64,000 bases of DNA from Phycisphaerae bacterium (GCA_028277645.1 JANQFV010000003.1:124001-188000); one strand, 5' to 3'. Numbered from the stretch's first letter, positions 40,594 to 51,513 are shown. The notes: generated by a model from the letters alone, not told the origin. Program-made: numbers and translations.

Positions 40594-41895
40594 ATGTTCG
40601 ATTTCAAACTGCCCGACCTCGGCGAGGGTGTCCACGAGGGCCAGATTGTCAACATCCTGGTCAACGAAGGCGACAACATCGACGAATACCAGGCCATGAT
40701 GGAGGTCGAGACCGACAAGGCTGCGGTCGAGATTCCATCCCCCAAGGCTGGCGTAGTAACCAAGATCCACGTCGAGAGCGGACAGACCGTGCAGGTCGGC
40801 GAGGTGCTGATCAGCATCGACACGGATGGCAGCAACGGCGACGGACAGCCGGAAGAAGCCGTCACGGCAGCCGCCCCGGCTCCGACCAAGGCATCGGCGT
40901 CATCATCGACAACGACGGCTGAGCCTCCGACCGCGACGCCGGCTGAGCCCGCGAAGGCTTCGGCGCCGGCGAACCGTGGCGACGGCCCCGTGCCTGCTGC
41001 ACCAGTGGTCCGCAAGCTCGCCCGCGAGCTCGACGTGGACATCAACCTCGTACCAGGTACCGGTGCCGGCGGTCGCATCCTCCGCGAGGACGTGGAGCGC
41101 TTCGCTCGCGGCGAATCGGTCGGCGCCCCTGCCGCTGGCAGCGCACCGCTGAAGCTGCCCTCGGTCGACGGCACACTGCCGGACTTCAGCCAGTACGGCC
41201 CGGTCCGTCGCGAAGCGGTGCCGCAGATCCGCAAGACGATCGCCCGACAGATGACCCGCGCCTGGCTCAGTGTGCCGCGCGTCACACAGACCGACACTGC
41301 GGACGTCACCGAGCTGGACCGCAACCGCAAGCAGTACAACACGGCACTGAAGGACGGCGAGGCCAAGCTGACCATGACCGCGATCGTGCTGCGTGCGATC
41401 GCCGTCGCGTTGCGACAATACCCAATGGTCAACGCCAGCTACGACGCCGACGCCGAAGAGATCATCTACAAGGACTACGTACACATCGGCATCGCGGTCG
41501 ATACACCGCGCGGGCTGGTGGTTCCGGTGCTGCGCGACGCCGACAAGAAACCCCTGCCGCAACTCGCCGCCGAGCTGAACCAGATCGGCGAGAATGCGCG
41601 CACCGCGAAATTCGAGATCGCGGACCTGCGTGGCGCATCATTCACCATCACCAACTACGGCGCGCTGGGTGGACGCTACGGCACGCCGATGGTGAACTGG
41701 CCCGAGGCGGGCATCCTTGGACTAGGCCGGGCCAAGCTCGAACCGGGCGTCGTCGACGGGCAGATCGTGCCACGGCTGATGATGCCGCTGTCGCTTAGCT
41801 TTGATCACCGCATCGTGGACGGCGCCGACGCCGCCCGCTTCACCAACGACATTATTCAGGCGCTTGAGAACCCGCTCCGGATGATCAGTCTCTGA
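40594..41895 (+). CDS. pdhC: Dihydrolipoamide acyltransferase (E2) of the pyruvate dehydrogenase complex
   Basis: DLGEGVHEGQIVNILVNEGD...METDKAAVEIPSP-like lipoyl domain, E3-binding domain (APVVRKLARELDVDINLVPGTGAGGRILREDVERF), SLSFDHRIVDGADAARF. Confidence 0.96.
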   Translation: MFDFKLPDLGEGVHEGQIVNILVNEGDNIDEYQAMMEVETDKAAVEIPSPKAGVVTKIHVESGQTVQVGEVLISIDTDGSNGDGQPEEAVTAAAPAPTKASASSSTTTAEPPTATPAEPAKASAPANRGDGPVPAAPVVRKLARELDVDINLVPGTGAGGRILREDVERFARGESVGAPAAGSAPLKLPSVDGTLPDFSQYGPVRREAVPQIRKTIARQMTRAWLSVPRVTQTDTADVTELDRNRKQYNTALKDGEAKLTMTAIVLRAIAVALRQYPMVNASYDADAEEIIYKDYVHIGIAVDTPRGLVVPVLRDADKKPLPQLAAELNQIGENARTAKFEIADLRGASFTITNYGALGGRYGTPMVNWPEAGILGLGRAKLEPGVVDGQIVPRLMMPLSLSFDHRIVDGADAARFTNDIIQALENPLRMISL

Positions 41896-41959
41896 TCACC
41901 GTCGAGCGGGCATGAGTGCCGCCTCTACGAACCGTTAGGACAACACTTCAGCGAAGGAC

Positions 41960-43384
41960 TTGCTCGATATGGTCGTCGGCGAACTCACGGAACAGACGGA
42001 CGTCCTGGTCATAGGCGGCGGGCCCGGCGGATATGTCGCCGCGTTTCGCGCCGCGGACCTCGGCCTGCAAACCACCATCGTCGAGGAGAATCCGCTGCTC
42101 GGCGGCGTGTGCCTGCGCGAGGGCTGCATTCCATCCAAAGCCTTGTTGCACGTCGCCCACCTAATCGAGTCCGCCGACCACGCGGCCGATTTCGGCGTGG
42201 CATTCACCAAGCCAAAGATCGACGTCGAGAAGCTCCGCGGCTGGAAGCAGTCCGTCGTCGACAAGCTCTGCGGCGGCGTGAAGCAGCTCGCCAAAGGCCG
42301 CAAGGTAAACGTCGTGCAGGGTCATGCGTCATTCCAGGATTCGCGCTCGGTACGCATCGAGGGCAACGGTGGTGGACGAATCAAGTTTGGCCACGCGATT
42401 ATAGCTACCGGTTCTTCCATCCGGCGTCTGCCCGAATCGGTCCTGCCGGCTGACTGTTGCATCGACTCGACCGGCGCGCTCGAGTTGGAGAACATCCCCA
42501 AGACGCTATGCGTAATCGGCGGCGGCTATATCGGGCTTGAGCTGGGACAAGTGTACGCGGCGCTCGGCAGCAAGGTCACCGTCATCGAGATGCTGCCGCA
42601 GATTCTGACCGGCTGCGACACCGATCTCGCCCGCCCACTCATCGCGCGGCTGAAGAATCAGTTCGAGGCGATCCACACCGACGCGAAGCTGGAATCAGCC
42701 AAGAAGGTCGGAAAACAGGTCGAAATCACGTACACCAAGGGCGGCAAGCAAGAGGTGGCCAAGTTCGAACGCGTGCTGTCCTCGATCGGTCGCAAGCCCA
42801 ACACGGAAGGCCTCGGCCTCGAAAACACCAAAGTGGTCGTCAACCAGCAAGGCTTCATCGAAGTGGATGACAGCCGACGAACGGCTGAGAAGCGCATCTA
42901 CGCGATCGGCGACGTCGCCGGTAATCCGATGCTCGCGCACAAGGCCAGCCGCGAGGGCATCGTGGCGGCGGAAGCCATCGCCGGTCAGAAGAGTGTGTTC
43001 GACGCGCGTGCGATTCCAGCGGTCGTATACACCAGCCCGGAGGTGGCCTGGTGCGGCTTGACCGAGGCGGAAGCAAAAGAGCACAAGCGCGACGTCAAGA
43101 TCGGCAAGTTCGCCTGGGGCGCGTCCGGCCGAGCGATCGCGATGAGCCGGCCCGAAGGGCTCACCAAGGTGATCGCCGACGCTAAGACCAATCATGTGCT
43201 CGGCGTCGGCATCGTCGGTGAGCACGCCGGTGATTTGATCTCCGAGGCGGTGCTGGCGATCGAGATGGGCGCCGAGGCCGAGGACCTTGCGCTGACGATT
43301 CACCCGCACCCGTCGACGTCCGAAACGGTCATGGAGGCCGCCGAGAGTGTCATGGGTACCGCAATCCACATGCTCCGCAAATAG
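41960..43384 (+). CDS. lpdA: Dihydrolipoamide dehydrogenase (E3)
   Basis: DVLVIGGGPGGYVAAFRAADLG, GGVCLREGCIPSKALLH, YAIGDVAGNPMLAHKASREG, TIHPHPSTSETVMEAAE. Confidence 0.97.
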   Translation: MLDMVVGELTEQTDVLVIGGGPGGYVAAFRAADLGLQTTIVEENPLLGGVCLREGCIPSKALLHVAHLIESADHAADFGVAFTKPKIDVEKLRGWKQSVVDKLCGGVKQLAKGRKVNVVQGHASFQDSRSVRIEGNGGGRIKFGHAIIATGSSIRRLPESVLPADCCIDSTGALELENIPKTLCVIGGGYIGLELGQVYAALGSKVTVIEMLPQILTGCDTDLARPLIARLKNQFEAIHTDAKLESAKKVGKQVEITYTKGGKQEVAKFERVLSSIGRKPNTEGLGLENTKVVVNQQGFIEVDDSRRTAEKRIYAIGDVAGNPMLAHKASREGIVAAEAIAGQKSVFDARAIPAVVYTSPEVAWCGLTEAEAKEHKRDVKIGKFAWGASGRAIAMSRPEGLTKVIADAKTNHVLGVGIVGEHAGDLISEAVLAIEMGAEAEDLALTIHPHPSTSETVMEAAESVMGTAIHMLRK

Positions 43385-45155
43385 ACGCGCACACGTCGCG
43401 GGCAAACTCCCCATCCTGCTACTGGCGCTCACGGTCGCCAGCTGTAATCAGTTCGGCACCGATCGAGAACGCCTTGCTGACGACGGCGTGAAGCTCTCGC
43501 CCGTGCTGCGGCGGATGCAGGAGACCTATCGCGATCTCAAGTCGGGACGCTTCGTCAGCCTGGCCAGTCTTGAGCGGCCGGAGGAAGTGCAGCTTTTCCG
43601 TACGGTAGACGCAAGCGGCTCCGAGCAGGCTCAGCCGCAGCCGACCCTCAGCGTGCTTCGCAGCCGCAACGAGACCGGCGCCGGCAGCCTGAAGGTACGG
43701 CTAACTGACACTCATTCCGAGCTGCGCCTCGACGGCGTGCGCTCTGACGAGCTCGCGCTGCTACGGGATTGGCAGCCGTATCCGCTGATGATGATGAGTG
43801 TTTACGGTCCCGTCGACGGCCTTCAACTCGAGATCACCATCGCCAGTGGAAAGCCGGCGACGCTCACCTGGACCCGCCGGCTGGAGCTTGTCCACGGCTG
43901 GAATCTGCTACGGTTTGACGTCGGCGTGATCGGTCGGACGATCGATCTCGCCGACGTGCGGCTCATCGCACTCCGCGCCCCCGAGATCAACAGCCCCACG
44001 GAAATCCACGTCGACGACGTCATTCTCGCGGACAATACGAAGGCCATGTTCGGCGAGGGCGGCGCTAACGGTTCGCTCTACGTCTTTCGCCGCGGCACAC
44101 GGACACATGTCGGCGCCTACGGGCGTTTTGAGCTCACCTTCCTCGGCAGCTTCATCGATGAATGGCGCGACGGCAATGGCGTGCGTCTCAGCGATCCCGC
44201 TGGCCTGGGTCCCTGGCCAATTGTCGCCGCCGGTCAGGACGAGCAACCGGCCACCCTGACCAACACACACGCGTTGATCGATGCCGCACTATGTACGACA
44301 TGGGACTCCAGCCCGGAAGTGGAGACTATCGTTGGGGCGTCCAAGTTCTGCGTGTCCGTGCGGGGAACGCGTCGGTGGAGATCGTACGGCCCGGGTTCGC
44401 GCGGCGCAGGTCGGGTGCACTGTCGTCACTTCATCGAGCCAAGTGGACGCGTAATCTCGCATCTACGCGTCGAATCCGACACTGCCTCTCGATTCACGAC
44501 AAACCTGAGCTACTGGATCGGCCTGGACAATCACCACGGATTCCAGACGGTGCAACCAACCCCCGCGCGGCGCGGTAGCGCATGCTACACGCTGCTAACC
44601 CAACCGGATCCGCAGCAAGCGGACCTGCTCTGGACCTGCCCGGCCCACGACGCTGACGATCTGCCCACGGTCCATGGCAGCGGCGACGGCCGACGCGTGG
44701 CATTGCTCGTCCCCGTTGGTGATTCGCCCGACACCCGCGATTTCGTCCACTGCCTCCGCCTATGGCCAACGGACATCGATAGCGCAGCCGTCGCCGACCC
44801 TCTCGCCCGCGATTATCGACAACCTGTGGCCCTGCGACCCAGCGCCGGCGTGCTGGTCACCGACGCGGAGGGCGATCGGGATCACGACGGTTTCAACGAG
44901 ACGTTCGGGTGGTATGAGTTACGTCCAGCCGATCGCGTTTTGCGGTTCGAATTCGACCCTGGCGGACTCTTGCGTTTCCAACCGGCGTTTCGCGTACACG
45001 AGACCAGCGAGCACCGCTGCTGGGTCTACGCGCGCGGACAGTTGCTGGCGGACACGGCGCGCGATCCCTTCTGCGATCTGTTGTTCCGGCTGCCTGGAAC
45101 CATTTCGCGCCCCGCTTTGATCGAGGTTCACGCCGACTCCCCAGAGCCCGAATAA
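43347..45155 (+). CDS. Hypothetical exported (lipo)protein
   Basis: Lipobox-like LLLALTVASC; continuous 600-aa frame overlapping the lpdA 3' end; start uncertain. Confidence 0.65.
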   Translation: MSWVPQSTCSANRRAHVAGKLPILLLALTVASCNQFGTDRERLADDGVKLSPVLRRMQETYRDLKSGRFVSLASLERPEEVQLFRTVDASGSEQAQPQPTLSVLRSRNETGAGSLKVRLTDTHSELRLDGVRSDELALLRDWQPYPLMMMSVYGPVDGLQLEITIASGKPATLTWTRRLELVHGWNLLRFDVGVIGRTIDLADVRLIALRAPEINSPTEIHVDDVILADNTKAMFGEGGANGSLYVFRRGTRTHVGAYGRFELTFLGSFIDEWRDGNGVRLSDPAGLGPWPIVAAGQDEQPATLTNTHALIDAALCTTWDSSPEVETIVGASKFCVSVRGTRRWRSYGPGSRGAGRVHCRHFIEPSGRVISHLRVESDTASRFTTNLSYWIGLDNHHGFQTVQPTPARRGSACYTLLTQPDPQQADLLWTCPAHDADDLPTVHGSGDGRRVALLVPVGDSPDTRDFVHCLRLWPTDIDSAAVADPLARDYRQPVALRPSAGVLVTDAEGDRDHDGFNETFGWYELRPADRVLRFEFDPGGLLRFQPAFRVHETSEHRCWVYARGQLLADTARDPFCDLLFRLPGTISRPALIEVHADSPEPE

Positions 45156-45242
45156 AACCGCGCATCGTCTCCGCAAACACCGCTCCTTGACGTGTTTCCA
45201 GCCGAGTTCTAACATCGACCGAGAGTTGATCTTTCCAGGGAG

Positions 45243-45752
45243 ATGACGCGGATGGGATTGTGCGAGCGCTGTAAGAAGGCCCAGGCCACATTTCACCTGA
45301 CGAACATTGATCGCGAGGGTGACAAGGTCGAACGCCACCTGTGTGACTCGTGCGCCACCGACGAGGGGTTGCTGAATCCCTCCAAACCCACGGTGGATCT
45401 CAACGAGTTGCTGGAGAGCTTTGTCGCCAGTGGCCAATCCGCGCGTTCCGAATTGAGCAACCTCGTCTGCGAGGATTGCGGGATCAGCTACGTCGAGTTC
45501 CGCAACCAGGGCCAGCTCGGCTGCGGACGTGATTACGACGTCTTCGCCGAACCGCTCGCCCGACTAATCGAACGCACGCACGACGGCGGCGCCGCGCATG
45601 TCGGCAAGACGCCCAAATCGCTGGGACTCGCGCGCAAGCCGCACGAAGACCTGCGGCGTTTGCGTAAACAGTTGGATGACGCCGTCGCGGCGGAAGACTA
45701 TGAACGGGCCGCAGAACTGCGCGACCGCATTCGCGCATTGGAGACGTCATGA
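45243..45752 (+). CDS. mcsA: McsA-like protein arginine kinase activator (zinc motifs + UVR motif)
   Basis: MGLCERCKKAQATFHLTNIDREGDKVERHLCDSCATDEG, CEDCGISY, UVR-like LRKQLDDAVAAEDYERAAELRDRIRAL. Confidence 0.93.
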   Translation: MTRMGLCERCKKAQATFHLTNIDREGDKVERHLCDSCATDEGLLNPSKPTVDLNELLESFVASGQSARSELSNLVCEDCGISYVEFRNQGQLGCGRDYDVFAEPLARLIERTHDGGAAHVGKTPKSLGLARKPHEDLRRLRKQLDDAVAAEDYERAAELRDRIRALETS

Positions 45753-46807
45753 GTGGCCCGCTCGACCAGGTTGCCCGCCAGGCGAGTGCGTGGCTGCGCG
45801 GCGGCCCGCTCAGCGAGATTGTGATCTCGACGCGCATTCGGCTGGCGCGAAACATTCGCGGCTTCCCATTTCTATCGCGGGCGGACGCGCAGACGCGTCA
45901 GGAAATCGCCGAGGCGGTGCACCTCGCCACGACGCGCGCCGACGCGCTGCACGATCTGATCGCGCTGAACGTCGAAGAGCTCGATGAGCTGGACCGGGCG
46001 CTGCTCGTTGAGCGACACCTGATCAGTCGCCAGCACGCGGACGGTTCCGGCGCGCGGCAGGTGCTGTTCAACCCGGACGAAGGCTGCGCGATCATGATCA
46101 ACGAGGAGGATCACCTCCGTATTCAGGTGATGCGCAGCGGGTTGCAGATCGACGAGGCCTGGGACCAGATCGACAAGATCGATGACGCGCTCGAAGCCCA
46201 TCTGGACTACGAGTTTCACGCGCAGTTCGGCTATCTCACGGCCTGCCCGACCAACGTCGGCACGGGCATACGCGTATCGGTCATGCTGCACCTGCCGGCG
46301 CTACGCTTGACAAACGAACTGGAGAAGGTCGGACAGGCCGCACGCGACATGAAACTCGCCGTACGTGGCCTGCACGGCGAAGGCACAGAAGCCATCGGCG
46401 ACTTCTTCCAGGTCTCCAACCAGATTACGCTCGGCCGTAGCGAGCCCGAAATCATCGAGGACTTTCGCGACGGCGTAATCCCCAAGATCGTCGAGTACGA
46501 ACAGGCCGCACGCGCGGCGCTCATGCAGCACCGCCCCGCAGCGCTGGACGACAAGATCTGGCGGGCGATGGGCCAGCTCCAGCACGCGCGACTGATCAGC
46601 TCGAACGAGGCGATGCAGCACCTGTCGCACGTCCGGATGGGTATCCACGTCGACCGGGTCAAGTCGATCGATCTCCAGACGCTGAACGAACTGTTCCTCC
46701 AGATCCAACCCGCCCACCTCCAGAAGCTGCGCGGCGAACGCCTCAACGGCGAGCAGCGCAGTGTAGAACGCGCATCCTTCATCCGCGCGCGGCTCAGCCA
46801 GAACTAG
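45749..46807 (+). CDS. mcsB: McsB-like protein arginine kinase (ATP:guanido phosphotransferase fold)
   Basis: IVISTRIRLARNIRGFPFLSRAD, NEEDHLRIQVMRSG, FGYLTACPTNVGTGIRVSVMLHLPAL, RGLHGEGTEAIGDFFQVSNQITLGRSE. Confidence 0.96.
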   Translation: MSGPLDQVARQASAWLRGGPLSEIVISTRIRLARNIRGFPFLSRADAQTRQEIAEAVHLATTRADALHDLIALNVEELDELDRALLVERHLISRQHADGSGARQVLFNPDEGCAIMINEEDHLRIQVMRSGLQIDEAWDQIDKIDDALEAHLDYEFHAQFGYLTACPTNVGTGIRVSVMLHLPALRLTNELEKVGQAARDMKLAVRGLHGEGTEAIGDFFQVSNQITLGRSEPEIIEDFRDGVIPKIVEYEQAARAALMQHRPAALDDKIWRAMGQLQHARLISSNEAMQHLSHVRMGIHVDRVKSIDLQTLNELFLQIQPAHLQKLRGERLNGEQRSVERASFIRARLSQN

Positions 46808-46835
46808 CGGGCAAAACGTATTTGGCGCCCCGTAG

Positions 46836-46857
46836 CGTCGGCCCTCCGTGGCCGACG
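46836..46857. terminator. Hairpin between convergent genes (8-bp stem)
   Basis: CGTCGGCC-CTCCGT-GGCCGACG; no T-tract. Confidence 0.45.
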
Positions 46858-46922
46858 TAGTACGAATCATGCCCCCATGGTCTACCGGGAGGCCGGCAGC
46901 TATGAAGCTACTGAAAACCCGT

Positions 46923-47585
46923 CTAGCCCGCTCGGGCGGCTTCCTGCTCCAGTTCCGCCGGGGCATCTTCCGGCTCGAACGGCCCATTCCACAGGCGCAC
47001 GTCGGTGGTCTCGACCACGGGCGTGACGGCGCCGCCGGAGCAGTACACGCGCACCGGGATCTTCCGCGTCGAGCCCGGAAGAATCGGACCACGCAACTCG
47101 TGATCGTCCAGCATCAGCGGCGTGGCGACGATTACAGCCCGCTCGCTCACCGGCATTTCGCTTTCGTCCTCCAGCACGATCCGCATGGAAAGCAGCGAGA
47201 CGGTCTCCGTGCCTTCGTTCGTAACTTCCAACACTACCAGCGCATGGCGTTCACCATCGTCAGACGCCAGCCTTGCATTGACCGCGAGCTGGTCGCGGTA
47301 ATCCGGCGCGCGGCGGTCGTTGAGCCCGTCCGCAAGCAACGGCGGCAAGGCTTCCATCAATTTCGGGGCCACCGCCAGCATCTCGGGGACCTTGCCGACC
47401 ATTTCCGGCACGGTGTCCGTAACGATCTCCCGCACCATGTCGACGTTGCGGTCGACGACGCGCAACCCAAACACGCCCAGCACCGCGGCAGAAATCACCA
47501 CCACGATCAGCAGGCCGAAAAACCCCTTGGCAATAGAGCTGAAGAAGCCGCTCTTGTTTACAACAACTGATGGTCCGGTATGCAT
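46923..47585 (-). CDS. Hypothetical membrane-anchored protein
   Basis: N-terminal TM (FFGLLIVVVISAAVLGVFGL) followed by beta-rich extracytoplasmic domain. Confidence 0.65.
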   Translation of the reverse strand: MHTGPSVVVNKSGFFSSIAKGFFGLLIVVVISAAVLGVFGLRVVDRNVDMVREIVTDTVPEMVGKVPEMLAVAPKLMEALPPLLADGLNDRRAPDYRDQLAVNARLASDDGERHALVVLEVTNEGTETVSLLSMRIVLEDESEMPVSERAVIVATPLMLDDHELRGPILPGSTRKIPVRVYCSGGAVTPVVETTDVRLWNGPFEPEDAPAELEQEAARAG

Positions 47586-47804
47586 GACATCGCTCCGTGT
47601 TGCGTCGATCGCCGGTTTGCTGCCACCCGCGGCTACGTCCGGCGCGCTGTGTGATTCCGTGCAGGAATTCGGCCTCAGTAGCAGATTATTTCACCACGGC
47701 TTACGAGGAACTACACCGAGTGACGTCGTGGTCGCCAGACACAAGGGATCGTTGGTAGACTGAGGCGTCGAGCCAGCCGATACAACGGGCGAAGGGAAAC
47801 CTGT

Positions 47805-48728
47805 ATGCGCGCCATCGATGGATTTGTCCGCGGGAGCGTACTGGCCGTAAGCTGCCATCTAGCAGTAGGTTGCGCCCCCGTCTCTCTGCCGCCGACCGAT
47901 GAAGTACTGGCGGGGTTATCGGACATCATCCTCGACCCCGAGGAGTCCTGCTTTGACCTGCAGGCCTCGTTCGACCTCCTTCACCTCGAGCTGGCCGCCT
48001 CGCCGGACGAAATCGGCATTCCCTACGAGGACTGGTTCGTGCCGCTTTCGGCCGGCGAAGAGCTGCACGCGTGGTACCTGCCGGCGGTGCAGGAGCGCGG
48101 CACCATTATCGTGTCGATGGGGGCCTCGGGGAGCATGGCCTGCTACCTGTATATCGCCCAACTCCTGAACGCGAACGGGTTCAGCGTGGCCATGTATGAG
48201 TACCAGGGCTTCGGCCTCAGCACGGGGGAGGCCTCGCTCGCCACGCTGGCCAACGACTTGAACACGGTGCTCGATCACATGCGCAGCGAGACCGGCAAGC
48301 AGTCGTTCACGCTGTATGGGATTTCGCTGGGAACGGTGCCCTCGGTGGCAGTTGCCGTCGCGCGGCCCAAACTGGTCAATGGCGTGATCCTTGACTCGCC
48401 ACTGGCGCTGGCGACCGAGATTCGACGCTTTGGCGCGTTTCTGGGCCAGGCGGCCGAGGAGATAGTCCTGGCTTTAGTGCCCGCTCTGCGCACGGACACA
48501 CTCATCGTCGACGTCGAGCAACCACTGCTCATCTTCACGCACGACCAGGATCCGCTGACGCCGACGAGTACGGCGCAACGACTGTACGACGCCGCGTCGG
48601 GTTCGAAACAGATCGTACACTTCCCGCACCTCAGCCACGCGCGCGGGCAGTTCTTCTCCACGCGCGAGTACACTGCGGCATTGGAGGCGTTCCTGGCTCA
48701 GGTTTGGGATCCACCCTCGATCGATTGA
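47805..48728 (+). CDS. Alpha/beta hydrolase family lipoprotein
   Basis: Lipobox HLAVGC; FTLYGISLGTVPSVAVAVARP (GxSxG), ILDSPLALATE, PLLIFTHDQDPLTPTSTAQRLYDA. Confidence 0.85.
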   Translation: MRAIDGFVRGSVLAVSCHLAVGCAPVSLPPTDEVLAGLSDIILDPEESCFDLQASFDLLHLELAASPDEIGIPYEDWFVPLSAGEELHAWYLPAVQERGTIIVSMGASGSMACYLYIAQLLNANGFSVAMYEYQGFGLSTGEASLATLANDLNTVLDHMRSETGKQSFTLYGISLGTVPSVAVAVARPKLVNGVILDSPLALATEIRRFGAFLGQAAEEIVLALVPALRTDTLIVDVEQPLLIFTHDQDPLTPTSTAQRLYDAASGSKQIVHFPHLSHARGQFFSTREYTAALEAFLAQVWDPPSID

Positions 48729-48765
48729 CCGAACGACCAGAGGCCGTTCCCCCCTTGGCACGCAC

Positions 48766-48857
48766 GTCATCCCGACGACCGCAGGGAAGAGGGGTCTACT
48801 CCCGTACGAGCGCAGGCGCCCGGACGAGAGTAGATTCCTCACTGCGTTCGGAATGAC
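48766..48857. repeat. Dispersed inverted repeat, GTCAT(TC)CCGA...GAGTAGATTCCTCACTGCGTTCGGAATGAC (copy 2)
   Basis: Shares terminal and internal blocks with 3061-3153. Confidence 0.75.
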
Positions 48858-48866
48858 GTTACGCGC

Positions 48867-49457
48867 CTACTTACCCCACTCGTTGAAAAACTCCTTGGAG
48901 CCTTCGGGGTCGGGCTTCATGGACTTCGCACCGGGCTTCCAGTTCGCGGGACAAACCTCGCCGTGCTTCTCGAAGTGCGTGAGCGCGTCGACCATGCGGA
49001 TGGCCTCATCGACGCTGCGGCCCAGCGGCAGGTCGTTGATCAGCATGTGCCGCACGACGCCTTCCTTGTCGATCAGGAACAGGCCACGGAACGCAACGCC
49101 GTCATCCTCCTTCATCACGCCGTACGCGTTGCTCAGCGTGTGCTTATTGTCGGCGATCATCGGGTACTCGATCTTGCCGAGACCGCCTTCCTTGCGCGGC
49201 TTCTGCTGCCATGCCAGGTGCGTGAAGTGGCTGTCGATCGAAGCACCGAGCACCTGCGTGTTACGCTCGGCGAACTGCGGAACGGCGTCGCTGAACGCGA
49301 CGATCTCGGTCGGGCAGACAAAGGTGAAGTCCAGCGGCCAGAAGAACAGCACGACGTTCTTGCCGCGATAGTCCGACAGCTTGATCTCTTTGAACTGTCC
49401 GTCCACGACTGCCATCGCGGTGAAGTCCGGTGCCGGCTTGCCAACTTGTGCACTCAT
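48867..49457 (-). CDS. 2-Cys peroxiredoxin (AhpC/TSA)
   Basis: [53 protein letters not shown]-terminal [16 protein letters not shown]. Confidence 0.96.
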   Translation of the reverse strand: MSAQVGKPAPDFTAMAVVDGQFKEIKLSDYRGKNVVLFFWPLDFTFVCPTEIVAFSDAVPQFAERNTQVLGASIDSHFTHLAWQQKPRKEGGLGKIEYPMIADNKHTLSNAYGVMKEDDGVAFRGLFLIDKEGVVRHMLINDLPLGRSVDEAIRMVDALTHFEKHGEVCPANWKPGAKSMKPDPEGSKEFFNEWGK

Positions 49458-49761
49458 CAATAGCTCCTGATTCCTTGAGGGACGTCGTCCCTGAATCCAT
49501 GTGAGAAAGTACCACTCGCACGCCACCCGCCCGCGGGACCACCCGCGGCGCGCCCGTTCGACGACCCACACCTCCGTCGCCACTGCCTGATCTTATACTC
49601 GAAATCCCGCCGCAAACCAGTGTAACACTGTGAACGCTTTGAAAGCCGTGCGCCGGTGATCCGTGGCCCCGGCGAACCCGGCCCGCTATACTCCCCGAAC
49701 GCGTTTCCGGGCCGACGTCCCGTCCCGGAGCAGACACCCACACATTGCAGAACCGGCTCGT

Positions 49762-51513
49762 ATGAAGACTGTCAGCAACGCCCTGCACGCCATCGGCTCT
49801 CTCTGGTTCGCCGCCGTGCTGCTCACCATGTGGCTCGTGGCAATGGCCTGCGCGACGGCGTACGAATCCATGCACGGCACGCCCCGCGCCTTGGCCACCT
49901 TCTACTACTCCTGGTGGTTCGAGGGAATCCTGGGGCTGATTGCGGTCAACAACCTGGCGGCCCTGATCACGCGGTTTCCCTATTCGCGGAAGCTGATCGG
50001 CTTCGCGATCACGCACTTATCGATTCTCATTATTCTCGTGGGCGCGCTGGTGACGCAGCAGTACCGCGTCGAAGGTCAGGTCGGCCTGCGAGAGGGTCAA
50101 TCCACGGACCTTATGCTCGACCGTTACGTCGAATCCGTGAAGATCATCAACCGCGATACGGAGGCTTGGCGCCGGCTCGATCTGCCGACCAGCGTGTCCG
50201 GCAGCTTTGCGGTGGTCGAGAATCCCAGTGCTGCAACGTTCGACTTCGAAGGTGTCGGCATCCGCGTCACGAAGTTCCTGCCGGACAGCGCGTGGCGCCG
50301 CACGGCCCTTGCGGATTCGCGGACATCGCTCCCCGCAGCGGTGGAAGTCGCCATCACGCGCGGCGACGAGCGCAACCGCGAGTGGATATTCAGCAATCGC
50401 AACGAGACCATCGGCCGCGTCAACGTGGCATTTCGACCGGTGACAGACACCGCCGCGCTGCGGGCATTACTCGACGGCCAGGACCCTGAGGACAGTACCG
50501 GTGGCGGCATACTGCACGTGACTATCGGTTCCGAGCACTTCGATCTACCACTGGTGGAGTGTGGTACGCGCCCGGTACCGATCGGAACGACCGGTTACAC
50601 CTTGCGCGTTGCGGAGTACCTGCCGCGCGCGGTTGTCGGTGAAGGCGGCAGCGTCATCAACAAAACGAGCGGAGCGCGCAATCCCGCAGTGCGGTTCGAG
50701 GTAACACAAGGCGACGTACGCGAAACGCGCGTCGCGTTCGCGAACTTTCCCGAGTTCCGCCACGGCGATCACGAACTCAATGAGATCGAGGTGACGTTTG
50801 AGGTCCGTGATGATTGGGCACCGCGGGCGCCGATCGAGATTCTCCAAAGCCCGGCCGAGGAGCTGTTCGTCCGCTTCAGCCCGCGTGGTCAACCCGCACG
50901 GACCACGCGTCTCGACGTCGACGAGCCCATCGACCTGCCGGACGAAAGCGCTCAGTTGACAGTAAGCAACTTCCTGGCGCACGCCCGCGAAGACCGAGAA
51001 CTCGAACCGGTTCTGCCGCCGCGGGAAACGCGTATTCCGGCTGTTCATCTCGACGTGATCGCCGGCGGCCGCACGCAGCAGTTGTGGGTACAGAAGAACC
51101 GCTCGTTCCGCGTGGAAGGCAACGAGCACAGCTATGACATCCAATACAGTAATCGCCAGTTGCCGCTTGGTTTCACGATCACACTGCACAAATTCCACAT
51201 GGGGCGCTACCCGGGCGGCCGCAGCCCACGCTCGTTCGAAAGCGTCATCGAGATCAATGAGCCTGACACCGGCCGGCTCCGCAACGCGGTCGTCACGATG
51301 AATGCACCCACCAAGCACGGCGGCCTGAGTATGTTCCAGTCGAGCTATGACCTCACCGGCGGACGACGGACGAGTTTCCTCTCCGTGTCGCGCGATCCGG
51401 GCCAGCCGATCGTGTTCCTGGGCTATACGACCTTGTGCATCGGAATGATCGTCGTGTTTCTTACACGCGCGCTGGGTCCAAAGGGCATAGCAGGTGCGGA
51501 GGTGACGCGATGA
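49762..51513 (+). CDS. resB: ResB-family cytochrome c biogenesis protein
   Basis: LHAIGSLWFAAVLLTMWLVAMACATAYESMHGTPRALATFYYSWWFEGILGLIAVNNLAALITRFPYSRK, ITHLSILIILVGALV; adjacent to CcsA. Confidence 0.88.
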   Translation: MKTVSNALHAIGSLWFAAVLLTMWLVAMACATAYESMHGTPRALATFYYSWWFEGILGLIAVNNLAALITRFPYSRKLIGFAITHLSILIILVGALVTQQYRVEGQVGLREGQSTDLMLDRYVESVKIINRDTEAWRRLDLPTSVSGSFAVVENPSAATFDFEGVGIRVTKFLPDSAWRRTALADSRTSLPAAVEVAITRGDERNREWIFSNRNETIGRVNVAFRPVTDTAALRALLDGQDPEDSTGGGILHVTIGSEHFDLPLVECGTRPVPIGTTGYTLRVAEYLPRAVVGEGGSVINKTSGARNPAVRFEVTQGDVRETRVAFANFPEFRHGDHELNEIEVTFEVRDDWAPRAPIEILQSPAEELFVRFSPRGQPARTTRLDVDEPIDLPDESAQLTVSNFLAHAREDRELEPVLPPRETRIPAVHLDVIAGGRTQQLWVQKNRSFRVEGNEHSYDIQYSNRQLPLGFTITLHKFHMGRYPGGRSPRSFESVIEINEPDTGRLRNAVVTMNAPTKHGGLSMFQSSYDLTGGRRTSFLSVSRDPGQPIVFLGYTTLCIGMIVVFLTRALGPKGIAGAEVTR

